From: Crocinitomicaceae bacterium
GTDB lineage: Bacteria > Bacteroidota > Bacteroidia > Flavobacteriales_D > Crocinitomicaceae
Reading direction: 5' to 3'
Assembly (NCBI GenBank): GCA_016709005.1
Contig: JADJEU010000002.1
Coordinates: 124,001-188,000 of the forward strand
DNA length: 64,000 nt
Shown: positions 8,409 through 15,884 of the stretch, one piece after another
Layout: each line of letters begins with the position of its first letter
Numbering within the stretch: position 1 is the first letter of the stretch
Position numbers and translations under genes: made by a program
The notes under the pieces: model-generated
What the model was told of the DNA's origin: nothing
Seen by the model: only the letters and a program-made list of their open reading frames with translations
Databases searched by the model: none

Positions 8409-8447
8409 GTAGGGGCGCCCGTCAGCTGACGACGCCCTACTTTTTTT
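8409..8447 (+). terminator. Hairpin with T7 tract, also a dispersed palindromic repeat
   Basis: GTAGGGGCG and CGCCCTAC flank a perfect 10-base palindrome GTCAGCTGAC (8421-8430), and seven T follow. It can end the oxidase transcript. Its left 20 bases (8411-8430) reappear inverted at 9329-9348 with one mismatch, so it is also a member of a small repeat family. Confidence 0.65.
8411..8430 (+). repeat. Inverted repeat, left copy
   Basis: AGGGGCGCCCGTCAGCTGAC. Its reverse complement with one change is at 9329-9348. The pair frames the unknown gene 8486-9304. Confidence 0.7.
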
Positions 8448-8485
8448 GTAGTCGATAAAAATCTTTTTTCGCTATCTTCACTTAA

Positions 8486-9304
8486 ATGAAATCATTCACC
8501 TATTATGTCAACGATGATTTGCGTTATGATTACGCATTGCTCCTGAGCGTTCTGGATCCGGTATGCAGTTTGATTTCGTTGTATGATGGGCCTTCCTTAA
8601 ACAACGTTGAACTAAAAACCGATGATACAAATTCAAAGACTGCGCGCGGCCTAAAAAATGAATACACGTTCACGTTTCATTTTGACGACATCACAAAGAC
8701 ATCTGTATTCAATTATTTTTTCAAAGGTGAATCACAACTCAAATTGACCCTGCATCAATCAGGTGAAACATTAGTTCACTTGCCTGAGAGTGCTTCTTTA
8801 ACGATAGAACTAGAACTGCGCAAAGCACTTCTGAAATATTCTTTGAGTGAATCAGAAATAATAGCATCTGTTAGAAGCCACAGTGCTAAAAATGAAATCG
8901 AAGAAGAACCCTTTGAAATAATTCTGCCATTACAATCTGGTTATACCGATAACGCAAAATTTATTCAGAACATGTATGAAATTTGTACTGAATTTTCACC
9001 CGGACTTTGTCCTCTTTTTTCATACGCACAAATGAAAGAAGAAAGACGTGAAATGACGCACGAACGCTTCTATCGTGTTAATACCAGCAACGATCACGCA
9101 TCGGTAGAATTTGAAGATTATTTAGGTGACAGCGGCAGTCACTCATATCCCAATCCCTATAACTACGAATTTTTCTATCGTGAAAAAGGTAAGATATTAA
9201 TTCGCGTTTACAGATCTGGAAATACCTTTGTTTTTCAAACACGATTTGAAGATCACGCCCGATTTGAAATGCGGGTCAGACAATACTTTGAGGGAAAATT
9301 GTGA
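8486..9304 (+). CDS. Uncharacterised 272-residue protein
   Basis: Starts at ATG 8486. No signal peptide, no membrane helix and no motif I recognise. The sequence is acidic and rich in aromatic residues; the last third (RFYRVNTSNDHASVEF, YEFFYREKGKILIRVYRSGN, HARFEMRVRQYFEGKL) looks like alternating strands of a beta-rich fold, so it is probably a cytosolic alpha/beta protein. It stands alone between two inverted copies of a 20-base repeat, with its neighbours on separate transcripts. No function can be assigned. Confidence 0.75.
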   Translation: MKSFTYYVNDDLRYDYALLLSVLDPVCSLISLYDGPSLNNVELKTDDTNSKTARGLKNEYTFTFHFDDITKTSVFNYFFKGESQLKLTLHQSGETLVHLPESASLTIELELRKALLKYSLSESEIIASVRSHSAKNEIEEEPFEIILPLQSGYTDNAKFIQNMYEICTEFSPGLCPLFSYAQMKEERREMTHERFYRVNTSNDHASVEFEDYLGDSGSHSYPNPYNYEFFYREKGKILIRVYRSGNTFVFQTRFEDHARFEMRVRQYFEGKL

Positions 9305-9328
9305 TCCAAAAAAATGGACGAATGATCT

Positions 9329-9348
9329 GTCAGCTGACGGACGCCCCT
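9329..9348 (-). repeat. Inverted repeat, right copy
   Basis: Reverse complement reads AGGGGCGTCCGTCAGCTGAC, 19 of 20 identical to 8411-8430. Located 25 bases after the stop of the unknown gene. Confidence 0.7.
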
Positions 9349-9373
9349 CCCAACTTTTATATTAGATTTTTAA

Positions 9374-9952
9374 TTACGACTTCTTCACAAACTTGGTCAA
9401 AATCACAATGTGCTGACCATCCACTTTGCCTTCAATATGTTCAGGATTATTGTCAACCAAGGTAATGTTGCGCACTGCTGTTCCGCGCTTAGCAGTAAAG
9501 TTAGCGCCTTTTACATCTAAATCTTTAATCAGAACTACAGTATCACCTGCTTGTAAAATCACACCGTTACTGTCTTTGTGAATAATTCTGTCTTCTTCAT
9601 CAATGCCTTCACCCGTTGCTTTTGCCCATTTCAAATCATCCTCTTCCAAATAAAGCATCTCCAATAAATCTTGAGGCCAGCCTTCACTTTTTAATCTGTT
9701 CAACATGCGCCAAGCAATTACTTTTACAGCCGGTACTTCACTCCACATGCTCTCATTCAAACAACGCCAATGATTGGCATCCGTTTTATCTGCATCGACA
9801 ATCTGTGATAAACACACATTACAAATCAAAGCACTGTGATCTGTGTTTTCATCAAACTTGGGCGGAACAGTATACACGGATAAATTTTCTGTAGAGGCGC
9901 AAATTTCACAAGTTGAATTGCTGCGGCTGTGAAGGTCTTTTTCTAAGCTCAT
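9374..9952 (-). CDS. PhnA/YjdM family zinc-ribbon protein
   Basis: 192 residues. The N-terminus has a two-CxxC zinc ribbon (CEIC at about 15-18 and CNVC at about 45-48); the C-terminal 70 residues form the PhnA domain (DSNGVILQAGDTVVLIKDLD, then KRGTAVRNI and HIEGKVDGQHIVILTKFVKK). The middle segment (about 60-110) contains a helical WRML/WPQDLLEMLY region seen in the longer members. E. coli YjdM was once called PhnA, but it is not the phosphonoacetate hydrolase and its role is unclear; the name should not be read as phosphonate use. Monocistronic by context. Confidence 0.88.
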   Translation of the reverse strand: MSLEKDLHSRSNSTCEICASTENLSVYTVPPKFDENTDHSALICNVCLSQIVDADKTDANHWRCLNESMWSEVPAVKVIAWRMLNRLKSEGWPQDLLEMLYLEEDDLKWAKATGEGIDEEDRIIHKDSNGVILQAGDTVVLIKDLDVKGANFTAKRGTAVRNITLVDNNPEHIEGKVDGQHIVILTKFVKKS

Positions 9953-10175
9953 TTTTTGATTCGTTTTATCAAAGGTAACAAACGAGTTGATTAGATTAAA
10001 TCCAAATTACAAAAGTCAAATAGAATCCAACATTCAGCCCAACTATGGCAAGATCCTGATCCTTCATCTGACAAACATCATAACCATCACTAAACAGGTT
10101 TTGAATTTTGACCTTTTGATTTTTTGAATTTGGAATTTATTTCCATTACCTTTATTCTCACAATCAGAAGACAGC

Positions 10176-10550
10176 GTGATTAAAGACGAAAATAAAAGAA
10201 CCTGTGAGCATTGCGGCGAAAAAATTCTAGGCCGTTCTGATAAACGCTTTTGTTCTGATTATTGCCGCAACTCACAGCATAATTTAGAGAATCGTGATCA
10301 CTCGAATTACATGCGCAAAGTGAATAATGTTTTGCGCAAAAACCGACGCATTTTAGCTAAGTACAATCCAAACGGAAAAGCAAAAATTCAAGGCACCGCA
10401 TTAATGGAAGAAGGATTCAATTTTGCATACTTCACCAATGTCTACGAAACCAAAAAAGGTGGTAAATATTTTTTCTGCTATGATCAGGGATATATTCAAA
10501 TTGAAGATGGTTACTACGCTTTAGTGGTTCGTGAATCCTACGTACGATGA
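10176..10550 (+). CDS. Conserved zinc-ribbon protein of unknown function
   Basis: 124 residues from GTG 10176 (no in-frame ATG upstream). The N-terminus carries CEHCGEKILGRSDKRFCSDYCR, a four-Cys (CxxC...CxxxC) zinc ribbon of the kind used to bind nucleic acid or protein, then a basic stretch (RKVNNVLRKNRRILAKYNPN) and a C-terminal beta-rich segment ending YYALVVRESYV. It overlaps yidD by 4 bases (ATGA), so the two are translated together. I recall similar proteins in many Bacteroidota but no assigned function. Confidence 0.75.
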   Translation: MIKDENKRTCEHCGEKILGRSDKRFCSDYCRNSQHNLENRDHSNYMRKVNNVLRKNRRILAKYNPNGKAKIQGTALMEEGFNFAYFTNVYETKKGGKYFFCYDQGYIQIEDGYYALVVRESYVR

Positions 10551-10810
10551 TTCGGCGCATCATAAATTATATCTTCATTTTTCCGGTAAAAATTTATCAG
10601 TGGGTCATCTCACCTATTTTGCCACAATCTTGTCGTTACACACCCACCTGTAGCAACTACGCCATAGAAGCTATCAAAGAATGGGGTCCCATCAAAGGAA
10701 TTTATTTGGGAACAAAACGTATTTTATCTTGCCACCCCTGGGGCGGAATGGGTGAAGATCCGGTTCCGTTGAATCCCAAAAAGCATTCTTGTAAAAATCA
10801 TTCGCATTAA
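10547..10810 (+). CDS. yidD: Membrane protein insertion efficiency factor YidD
   Basis: 87 residues. Matches the YidD/Haemolytic family along its length: amphipathic start IFPVKIYQWVISPILP, then CRYTPTCSNYAIEAIKEWG and HPWGGMGEDPVP, with all three conserved Cys. YidD is a small membrane-associated protein that aids YidC-dependent membrane insertion. Here it is coupled to the zinc-ribbon gene instead of the usual rnpA-yidC neighbourhood. It converges with the HPP gene 7 bases downstream. Confidence 0.95.
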   Translation: MIRRIINYIFIFPVKIYQWVISPILPQSCRYTPTCSNYAIEAIKEWGPIKGIYLGTKRILSCHPWGGMGEDPVPLNPKKHSCKNHSH

Positions 10811-10817
10811 ACCTGAC

Positions 10818-11441
10818 CTATTCTTTACTTTTCAATCTGTCCATTTGCTTTTTTGCCGGTGCAACAATCCATTTTATACTTCTTGAAAATCTCCCATTGG
10901 TAGGATATTTTCTTTGGTGTGTCATGTTATTAAAAATAAGCGCTACAACAAGTAAAATAGTTACCCCCGTTAATACGGGCGACAACACGTATAAGTAACC
11001 CAATGATTTTATATTTTCAGTACCAATCACCGCAATCAAAGCTGTGGCGCCTCCAGGTGGATGCAACGTTTTGGTGTACTGCATAGCAATTATAGACAAC
11101 GAAACAGCCAAAGGAGCGTTTATCCAGATTTGATCAGGAATTAATTTGTAAACTGTTACACCAATCACTGCACTGATAAGATGTCCGCCAATTAAATTTC
11201 GGGGTTGCGCCAACGGGCTTTGAATTGCTCCATAAATTAATACGGCTGTTGCACCGAAAGAACCAATTAAAAAAACATTTTCCATCGGTGAGAGATAGGT
11301 ACTTTGAATAAAACCAATAGCTGCAATGCCAAGAAAAGAACCTAAAAAAGACCAAAATGTTTCTTTCAGATCTACAAGCGTTTCTTTATAGATGATATAC
11401 TTGCTCAAACGGTAACTCCTTTTAACTTTTTCTCTGATCAT
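10818..11441 (-). CDS. HPP family membrane protein
   Basis: 207 residues with four helices after a basic N-terminal segment. The family signature is plain: TKTLHPPGGATALIAVIG, with FLIGSFGATAVLIYGA before it. HPP proteins in cyanobacteria and chloroplasts act in nitrite transport; here a nitrogen role is only suggested by the divergent NtrBC-like and GDH genes. A C-terminal tail of about 30 residues is basic (RKYPTNGRFSR...KKQMDRLKSK). A TAnnTTTG box lies 18 bases upstream of the start. Confidence 0.9.
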   Translation of the reverse strand: MIREKVKRSYRLSKYIIYKETLVDLKETFWSFLGSFLGIAAIGFIQSTYLSPMENVFLIGSFGATAVLIYGAIQSPLAQPRNLIGGHLISAVIGVTVYKLIPDQIWINAPLAVSLSIIAMQYTKTLHPPGGATALIAVIGTENIKSLGYLYVLSPVLTGVTILLVVALIFNNMTHQRKYPTNGRFSRSIKWIVAPAKKQMDRLKSKE

Positions 11442-11458
11442 AATTTCTTTTTACAATA

Positions 11459-11466
11459 CAAAGTTA
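11459..11466 (-). promoter_or_regulatory. Promoter -7 box of the HPP gene
   Basis: TAACTTTG on the minus strand, matching TAnnTTTG; start of transcription would be about 10 bases before the ATG at 11441. No clear TTTG is seen at the -33 position. Confidence 0.5.
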
Positions 11467-11628
11467 GTATTCCTAAAAATGAGACAGAAGAATTTTATCT
11501 TGTGCATCTATTGCAACTTTCCTCAAAAATTGATGCAACTCGCAACCCAGTGCAAAACAAAAAAAAACTGAGACATTTCACAAAGAATCATCTCAGACGG
11601 CCTTTGCTGATAAGTCACTGATAAAAAA

Positions 11629-11659
11629 TTGGATACTCTCCAAAAACTCCTTAACTTTG
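11629..11659 (+). promoter_or_regulatory. Promoter of the histidine kinase/response regulator operon
   Basis: TTG at 11629-11631 and TAACTTTG at 11652-11659, 20 bases apart, fit the Bacteroidota consensus. The predicted transcription start (about 11665) lies in the middle of the palindrome at 11659-11673. Confidence 0.65.
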
Positions 11660-11673
11660 GGGAAATATTCCCC
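11659..11673. promoter_or_regulatory. Palindromic operator candidate GGGGAA-N3-TTCCCC (site 1)
   Basis: GGGGAA, loop ATA, TTCCCC: a perfect 6-base inverted repeat that begins on the last base of the -7 box. The same element with one changed base occurs at 14123-14139, upstream of the GDH operon. Position over the start site would suit repression of the kinase/regulator operon by its own product. Confidence 0.6.
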
Positions 11674-11678
11674 GCTTT

Positions 11679-12779
11679 GTGACTCCACAATCCAAAAAAA
11701 TAAAAGATCTTTCACTGCACTTACAAGAGCGTGTAAAGGAACTCACATGTCTCTATGAGATTTCAAAAGCTGCTCAAAAAACTGATCAGTCGTTAGATGA
11801 ACTGATAGAAAATATAGTAAAAATTATTCCAAAAGGATGGCAATATCCAGATGAGTTAAAAGTCTTTATTCGAATTGATGAACAAGAATATGGAAATTCG
11901 AAGATGTCTGCACTTCATCAAAAATCTGCCATCCGAATTGACAATGAAATGCGGGGAGAGATTGTAGTTTTTTATACGAATAACTCTAAAACATCTAATC
12001 TCTTTTTGGAAGAAGAACAGCAGTTAATTAATCAAATTGCGCTGGAGTTGTCTTCCATTCTGGATCGATTTGAAAAACGCGAACTCGAAAAAATCATAAC
12101 GCTTAAATTACGCTACAGCGACCGCCTGAATGTTTTGGGCGAGTTAACCGCCGGAATTGCACATGAGTTAAATACTCCATTGGGAAATATTTTAGGCTAC
12201 GCCGAGTTACTCAAAAAATCAGAATCAGATTCTGTCAAAAAATCGGACATTCAAAAAATAATTACCTCTGCAATTAATGCGCGTGAAATTGTAAAAAAAC
12301 TGATGTACTTCTCCTGTGAAATGCCAAGTCAGTTTAAACTTGTAAATCTGAATGATGTCATTATTGAATCAACTAATTTGTTGCAGATTCAGCTCAGTGA
12401 AAACAAAGTTCAACTCGAGCTTATACTTTCCAAACAAGTGAGCCCAATCAGATTAGACTCTATTCAGTTTTCCCAAGTATTGTTCAATTTAGTTTTAAAC
12501 GCTATCGCCGCTATGCCAACTGGCGGGGTTTTAAAAATTACAACTAATGTTCGCAAGGAACACGTGATTCTTAAAATTAAAGATCATGGAATTGGAATGG
12601 ATAAAAAAGATTTAGTGAAAATATTTCAGCCCTTTTATACTACAAAGCCTTCCGGTACAGGTTTAGGATTAGCTGTTGTACACGGCATTATTCAAAGTCA
12701 TCGCGGAACAATTCGTGTTGATTCAGAAAAAGGAAAAGGAACTGAGTTTACGATAACGCTTGATCAAAATACCCTCTAG
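11679..12779 (+). CDS. Soluble sensor histidine kinase (NtrB-like class)
   Basis: 366 residues from GTG 11679. No membrane helix. Residues about 15-135 look like a GAF-type sensing domain bounded by helices; the phospho-acceptor His is in ELTAGIAHELNTPLGNILGY (His162), and the ATPase half shows N box VLFNLVLNAIAAMP, G1 DHGIGMD, F box IFQPFYTTK and G2 GTGLGLAVVHGII. It should autophosphorylate on His162 and pass the phosphate to the adjacent regulator, whose gene starts 2 bases after this stop. The cytosolic sensor means the signal is intracellular, for example nitrogen or redox status; which one cannot be read from sequence. Confidence 0.92.
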   Translation: MTPQSKKIKDLSLHLQERVKELTCLYEISKAAQKTDQSLDELIENIVKIIPKGWQYPDELKVFIRIDEQEYGNSKMSALHQKSAIRIDNEMRGEIVVFYTNNSKTSNLFLEEEQQLINQIALELSSILDRFEKRELEKIITLKLRYSDRLNVLGELTAGIAHELNTPLGNILGYAELLKKSESDSVKKSDIQKIITSAINAREIVKKLMYFSCEMPSQFKLVNLNDVIIESTNLLQIQLSENKVQLELILSKQVSPIRLDSIQFSQVLFNLVLNAIAAMPTGGVLKITTNVRKEHVILKIKDHGIGMDKKDLVKIFQPFYTTKPSGTGLGLAVVHGIIQSHRGTIRVDSEKGKGTEFTITLDQNTL

Positions 12780-12781
12780 TT

Positions 12782-14098
12782 ATGCTAAACAGATTATCTG
12801 TCTTATTGGTTGATGATTCACATGACATGCTTGAATTACTTCGGCGAAACATGACTGATATGGGGTTTAATGCTTTTGCAGCAAGTACGGTAGTGGATGC
12901 AATTGACGTTTTAGAAAATACAGAAATTGATTTAGTTGTCACCGACTTAAATATGCCTCACATCGGTGGGATGCAACTAGTCAAATACATGTCTCAACAT
13001 TTTTCGCAAATTCCGGTATTGGTGATTACAGGTTTTCCCGATGTGCGCAATGCAGTTGAGGTAATGAAACTTGGTGCCATGGAGTATTTGATTAAACCCT
13101 TTACCCATGACGAGCTTCAAGCTTCCATTGAAAAAGTGCTTGGTGAAATCAAAGTTCCTCAGCAAAAAAGTGGTGAAATCATTGAATCGTTTCATGGTAT
13201 CATCGGACGATCTGAACCGATGCAAAAATTATATCACGCAATAGATAAAACAAAAAATAACCGGGCCACTGTTTTGATAACCGGTGAAAGCGGAACCGGA
13301 AAAGAAATGGTAGCAAGAGCCATTCATTACAACAGTGCATTTTCTGCATCACCATTTGTCCCGGTTAATTGCGGTGCGATTCCAGATCAATTACTCGAGA
13401 GTGAATTGTTTGGTCACATGAAAGGTGCATTTACAGGTGCCACCATTTCCCGTGCTGGTTTTTTTCAAGCTGCGCAAGGAGGAACTTTATTTCTTGATGA
13501 AATCAGTAATGCCTCTCTTACTATTCAAGCCAAATTATTGCGTGTTATACAAGACAAAGAAATTACCATGTTGGGCGCAACTAAATCGCAAAAAATAGAT
13601 GTTCGTCTAATCTCAGCATCCAATGCAATGTTAGATGAACAAATAAAGAATGGGACGTTTCGTGAAGATTTATTTTACCGTTTAAATGTCATCACCATTC
13701 ATATTCCGCCGCTGCGTGATCGTAAAGAAGATATTCCTTTGCTGATTGATTATTTCACGAATCGGTATTGCAAAGAGTATGATAAAAAGCCACTCAAAAT
13801 TTCTAAGCAGATTAGAGGAATTCTAACTGCTTATACCTGGCCTGGGAATGTGCGGGAGCTTGAAAATTTTATAAACCGCATGGTTTTAATGAGTGATATG
13901 CAAATGAACGTAGATGACATTCCGGTGCACATGAAGATGAGTTCACCGAAAGTGATCAAAGATGATTTGACCATGACATTAGCTGAAGCCGAAAAAAATT
14001 ACATTATAAAAGTTTTGGAATCATGTGGGAACAATAAAACCAAGGCTGCTGAAATTTTAGGGATAGATAGCAAAACACTGCGTGAAAAACTAAAATAG
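12782..14098 (+). CDS. NtrC-family sigma54-dependent response regulator
   Basis: 438 residues. Receiver domain 1-120 with phospho-Asp55 (VVTDLNMP) and Lys105 (YLIKPF). AAA+ domain about 140-370: Walker A GESGTGKE (168-175), the sigma54-contact loop GAFTGA (215-220), Walker B GGTLFLDEI and arginine-finger region RLNVITIHIPPLRDR. The C-terminal Fis-type helix-turn-helix ends NNKTKAAEILGIDSKTLREKLK. This is a complete enhancer-binding protein for RNA polymerase with sigma54. It is paired with the kinase upstream and precedes a candidate sigma54 promoter at 14262-14277, so the GDH operon is its likely target. Confidence 0.95.
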   Translation: MLNRLSVLLVDDSHDMLELLRRNMTDMGFNAFAASTVVDAIDVLENTEIDLVVTDLNMPHIGGMQLVKYMSQHFSQIPVLVITGFPDVRNAVEVMKLGAMEYLIKPFTHDELQASIEKVLGEIKVPQQKSGEIIESFHGIIGRSEPMQKLYHAIDKTKNNRATVLITGESGTGKEMVARAIHYNSAFSASPFVPVNCGAIPDQLLESELFGHMKGAFTGATISRAGFFQAAQGGTLFLDEISNASLTIQAKLLRVIQDKEITMLGATKSQKIDVRLISASNAMLDEQIKNGTFREDLFYRLNVITIHIPPLRDRKEDIPLLIDYFTNRYCKEYDKKPLKISKQIRGILTAYTWPGNVRELENFINRMVLMSDMQMNVDDIPVHMKMSSPKVIKDDLTMTLAEAEKNYIIKVLESCGNNKTKAAEILGIDSKTLREKLK

Positions 14099-14122
14099 CT
14101 GCTGATTCAAATCTACCCACTG

Positions 14123-14139
14123 CGGGTAATTATTCCCCG
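14123..14139. promoter_or_regulatory. Palindromic enhancer candidate (site 2)
   Basis: CGGGTAA, loop TTA, TTCCCCG: the same arm sequence and 3-base loop as 11659-11673, one mismatch between arms. It is about 123 bases upstream of the -24 element at 14262, a classic distance for an enhancer bound by an NtrC-type activator. Confidence 0.6.
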
Positions 14140-14261
14140 TTTATTATATTCATATTTTTAAATAAATAGATTCATTATTTTTTATGCCCTTGACTTAATC
14201 CGCTTCATATCTTTTAGTTGCGTTGTTTTTAGTAAGCTCTAATCGGTTCCGAAATCCTACT

Positions 14262-14277
14262 TGGCATGGCTCTTGAA
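14262..14277 (+). promoter_or_regulatory. Candidate sigma54 (-24/-12) promoter of the GDH operon
   Basis: TGGCATG-GCTC-TTGAA against the consensus TGGCACG-N4-TTGCW: 10 of 12 fixed positions match with exact spacing. The GG of the -24 element is intact; the -12 GC reads GA. Transcription should begin near 14288, only about 4 bases before the ATG at 14292. Confidence 0.6.
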
Positions 14278-14291
14278 AAAGGGTGATTATT

Positions 14292-14594
14292 ATGACACAA
14301 GTAAGAATAAAAAAAACAATAGCAGAGGAACTTCCTTTTCCAGCAAACCTGATGGGTTTGTGTCCTGATTGTATTCATACAACGAATTGCGCTCTCAAAA
14401 CTCCATTAACGGTTGTGTTTCAGTGTGAAGAATATGATTCCTTCTTGCCAATCAAGGAAAAGAAAATGACGCAACACCCTAACTTACCTTATCCTTCCAA
14501 CTTAATAGGTCTTTGCACCAATTGCGATCATGTCAAAACATGTGTGCTCCGACAACCTGAATCAGTCATCTTTAATTGTGAACACTATCAATAA
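14292..14594 (+). CDS. Small tandem-repeat Cys4 protein, function unknown
   Basis: 100 residues from ATG 14292; an upstream in-frame GTG (14283) would precede the predicted transcription start. Two copies of one motif, each C-x2-C-x5-C-x11-C: copy 1 around LPFPANLMGLCPDC (Cys at about 24, 27, 33, 45), copy 2 around LPYPSNLIGLCTNC. Both begin with a PxNL[MI]GLC lead-in and end in C-E-x-Y. The four Cys suggest a zinc or iron-sulfur site per repeat. Single-copy relatives of the GLCxxC...C...CEEY type occur in other phyla as I recall, without known role. It is the first gene of the candidate sigma54 operon, 13 bases before the GDH start. Confidence 0.75.
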   Translation: MTQVRIKKTIAEELPFPANLMGLCPDCIHTTNCALKTPLTVVFQCEEYDSFLPIKEKKMTQHPNLPYPSNLIGLCTNCDHVKTCVLRQPESVIFNCEHYQ

Positions 14595-14607
14595 TTTATA
14601 TAGAAGA

Positions 14608-15882
14608 ATGGAAACAAAAACAAAAAAAACCGGGATGTATGAAAACGTTCAGGTGCAGTTTAACAAAGCCGCCGATGTTATGAAACTGGATGAAGGAGTT
14701 CGAAAAATTCTTTCATCTACCAATAGCGAAATAGTGGTGCATTTTCCGGTAAAAATGGACAATGGTAAAACAGAAGTGTTCACCGGTTTTCGGGTTCAGC
14801 ACAACAATGCATTGGGGCCATACAAAGGAGGCTTGCGCTATCACCCAACACTTGACATTGATGCTGCACGTGCATTGGCCACATGGATGACCTGGAAAAC
14901 AGCTTTAGCCGGACTTCCTTATGGTGGAGGAAAAGGAGGAATTGAAATTGACCCTTCAAAATATTCATTAGCCGAGTTGGAAAGAATCACACGAAGATTC
15001 ACATTTGCTCTTGGAGAGAATATTGGCCCTGATATCGATATTCCCGCACCCGATGTAAATACCAATGCACAAACAATGGCATGGATTGCAGATACCTTTG
15101 CTTCCACTAAACCACCATCAACCAGATTTACCAGCATGAGTGTCGTAACTGGTAAACCAGTTGGTTCAGGAGGGCTTGAAGGAAGAGATCGCGCAACCGG
15201 ATTTGGAGTGGTTGCTACTATAAAATCCTGGGCTGCTGCAAAAGGAATTGAACTCAAAAACAAAAAATACATTGTTCAGGGATTTGGCAATGTAGGTTAT
15301 TGGGCTTCACATTTCCTCAAGGAGTCGGGAGCAGAATTAATTGCAGTGCAAGATGCTAGCGGAACTATTTACAATGATAAAGGAATTGATCCAGAGGACC
15401 TTTTTCAATATTGTTTAACCAATAAAGGAAACATTGCAGGCTACAAAAAGGCTGATGCTTTTCATGCCTCAGAGTTTTTCGCAATTCCTTGTGACATTAT
15501 AATTCCAGCGGCACTTGGAAATCAAATCACGGAAGGAAACGCATCGCGCATTAAAGCAGTATTAATTGCAGAAGGAGCAAATGGTCCGACGGATACGATA
15601 GCAGAAGAAATATTATTGAGCAAAGGCATTGACATCATTCCAGATATTCTGTGTAATTCAGGCGGAGTAATCGGAAGCTACTTTGAATGGTTGCAAAACA
15701 GACGTGCCGAAATATGGAAGATTGAAAAAGTGTTGCCATTGATTCAAGAAAAAATTGACACTGCTTTCAATGAAACAGTTGCTGCCGCCAAAAAACACAA
15801 AACAGATTGGAGAACGGGTGCATATGTGGTGGCTCTGGAGCGAATTGAACGCACATATAAAGAACGTGGGGTGTTTCCATAG
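14608..15882 (+). CDS. gdhA: Glutamate dehydrogenase (Glu/Leu/Phe/Val dehydrogenase family)
   Basis: 424 residues from ATG 14608; a longer frame reaches back into the upstream gene but the alignment to the family begins at this ATG. Catalytic region LGPYKGGLRYHP with WMTWKTALAGLPYGGGKGG (catalytic Lys), PAPDVNTNAQTMAWI, and the Rossmann motif VQGFGNVGYWAS. C-terminal motif DILCNSGGVIGSYFEW. It interconverts glutamate and 2-oxoglutarate plus ammonium; the length and motifs match the hexameric class of about 420 residues. Coenzyme preference is not certain, although coupling to transhydrogenase genes suggests a link to the NADPH pool. Confidence 0.95.
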   Translation: METKTKKTGMYENVQVQFNKAADVMKLDEGVRKILSSTNSEIVVHFPVKMDNGKTEVFTGFRVQHNNALGPYKGGLRYHPTLDIDAARALATWMTWKTALAGLPYGGGKGGIEIDPSKYSLAELERITRRFTFALGENIGPDIDIPAPDVNTNAQTMAWIADTFASTKPPSTRFTSMSVVTGKPVGSGGLEGRDRATGFGVVATIKSWAAAKGIELKNKKYIVQGFGNVGYWASHFLKESGAELIAVQDASGTIYNDKGIDPEDLFQYCLTNKGNIAGYKKADAFHASEFFAIPCDIIIPAALGNQITEGNASRIKAVLIAEGANGPTDTIAEEILLSKGIDIIPDILCNSGGVIGSYFEWLQNRRAEIWKIEKVLPLIQEKIDTAFNETVAAAKKHKTDWRTGAYVVALERIERTYKERGVFP

Positions 15883-15884
15883 CG

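Noticed and set aside
9374..9952. Phosphonoacetate hydrolase or phosphonate pathway gene
   Set aside because: The protein is YjdM-type (misnamed PhnA) and no other phosphonate gene is near.
14246..14261. GGTTCCGAAATCC resembles a tRNA T-loop
   Set aside because: No acceptor, D or anticodon stems can be drawn around it; it is part of the promoter region.
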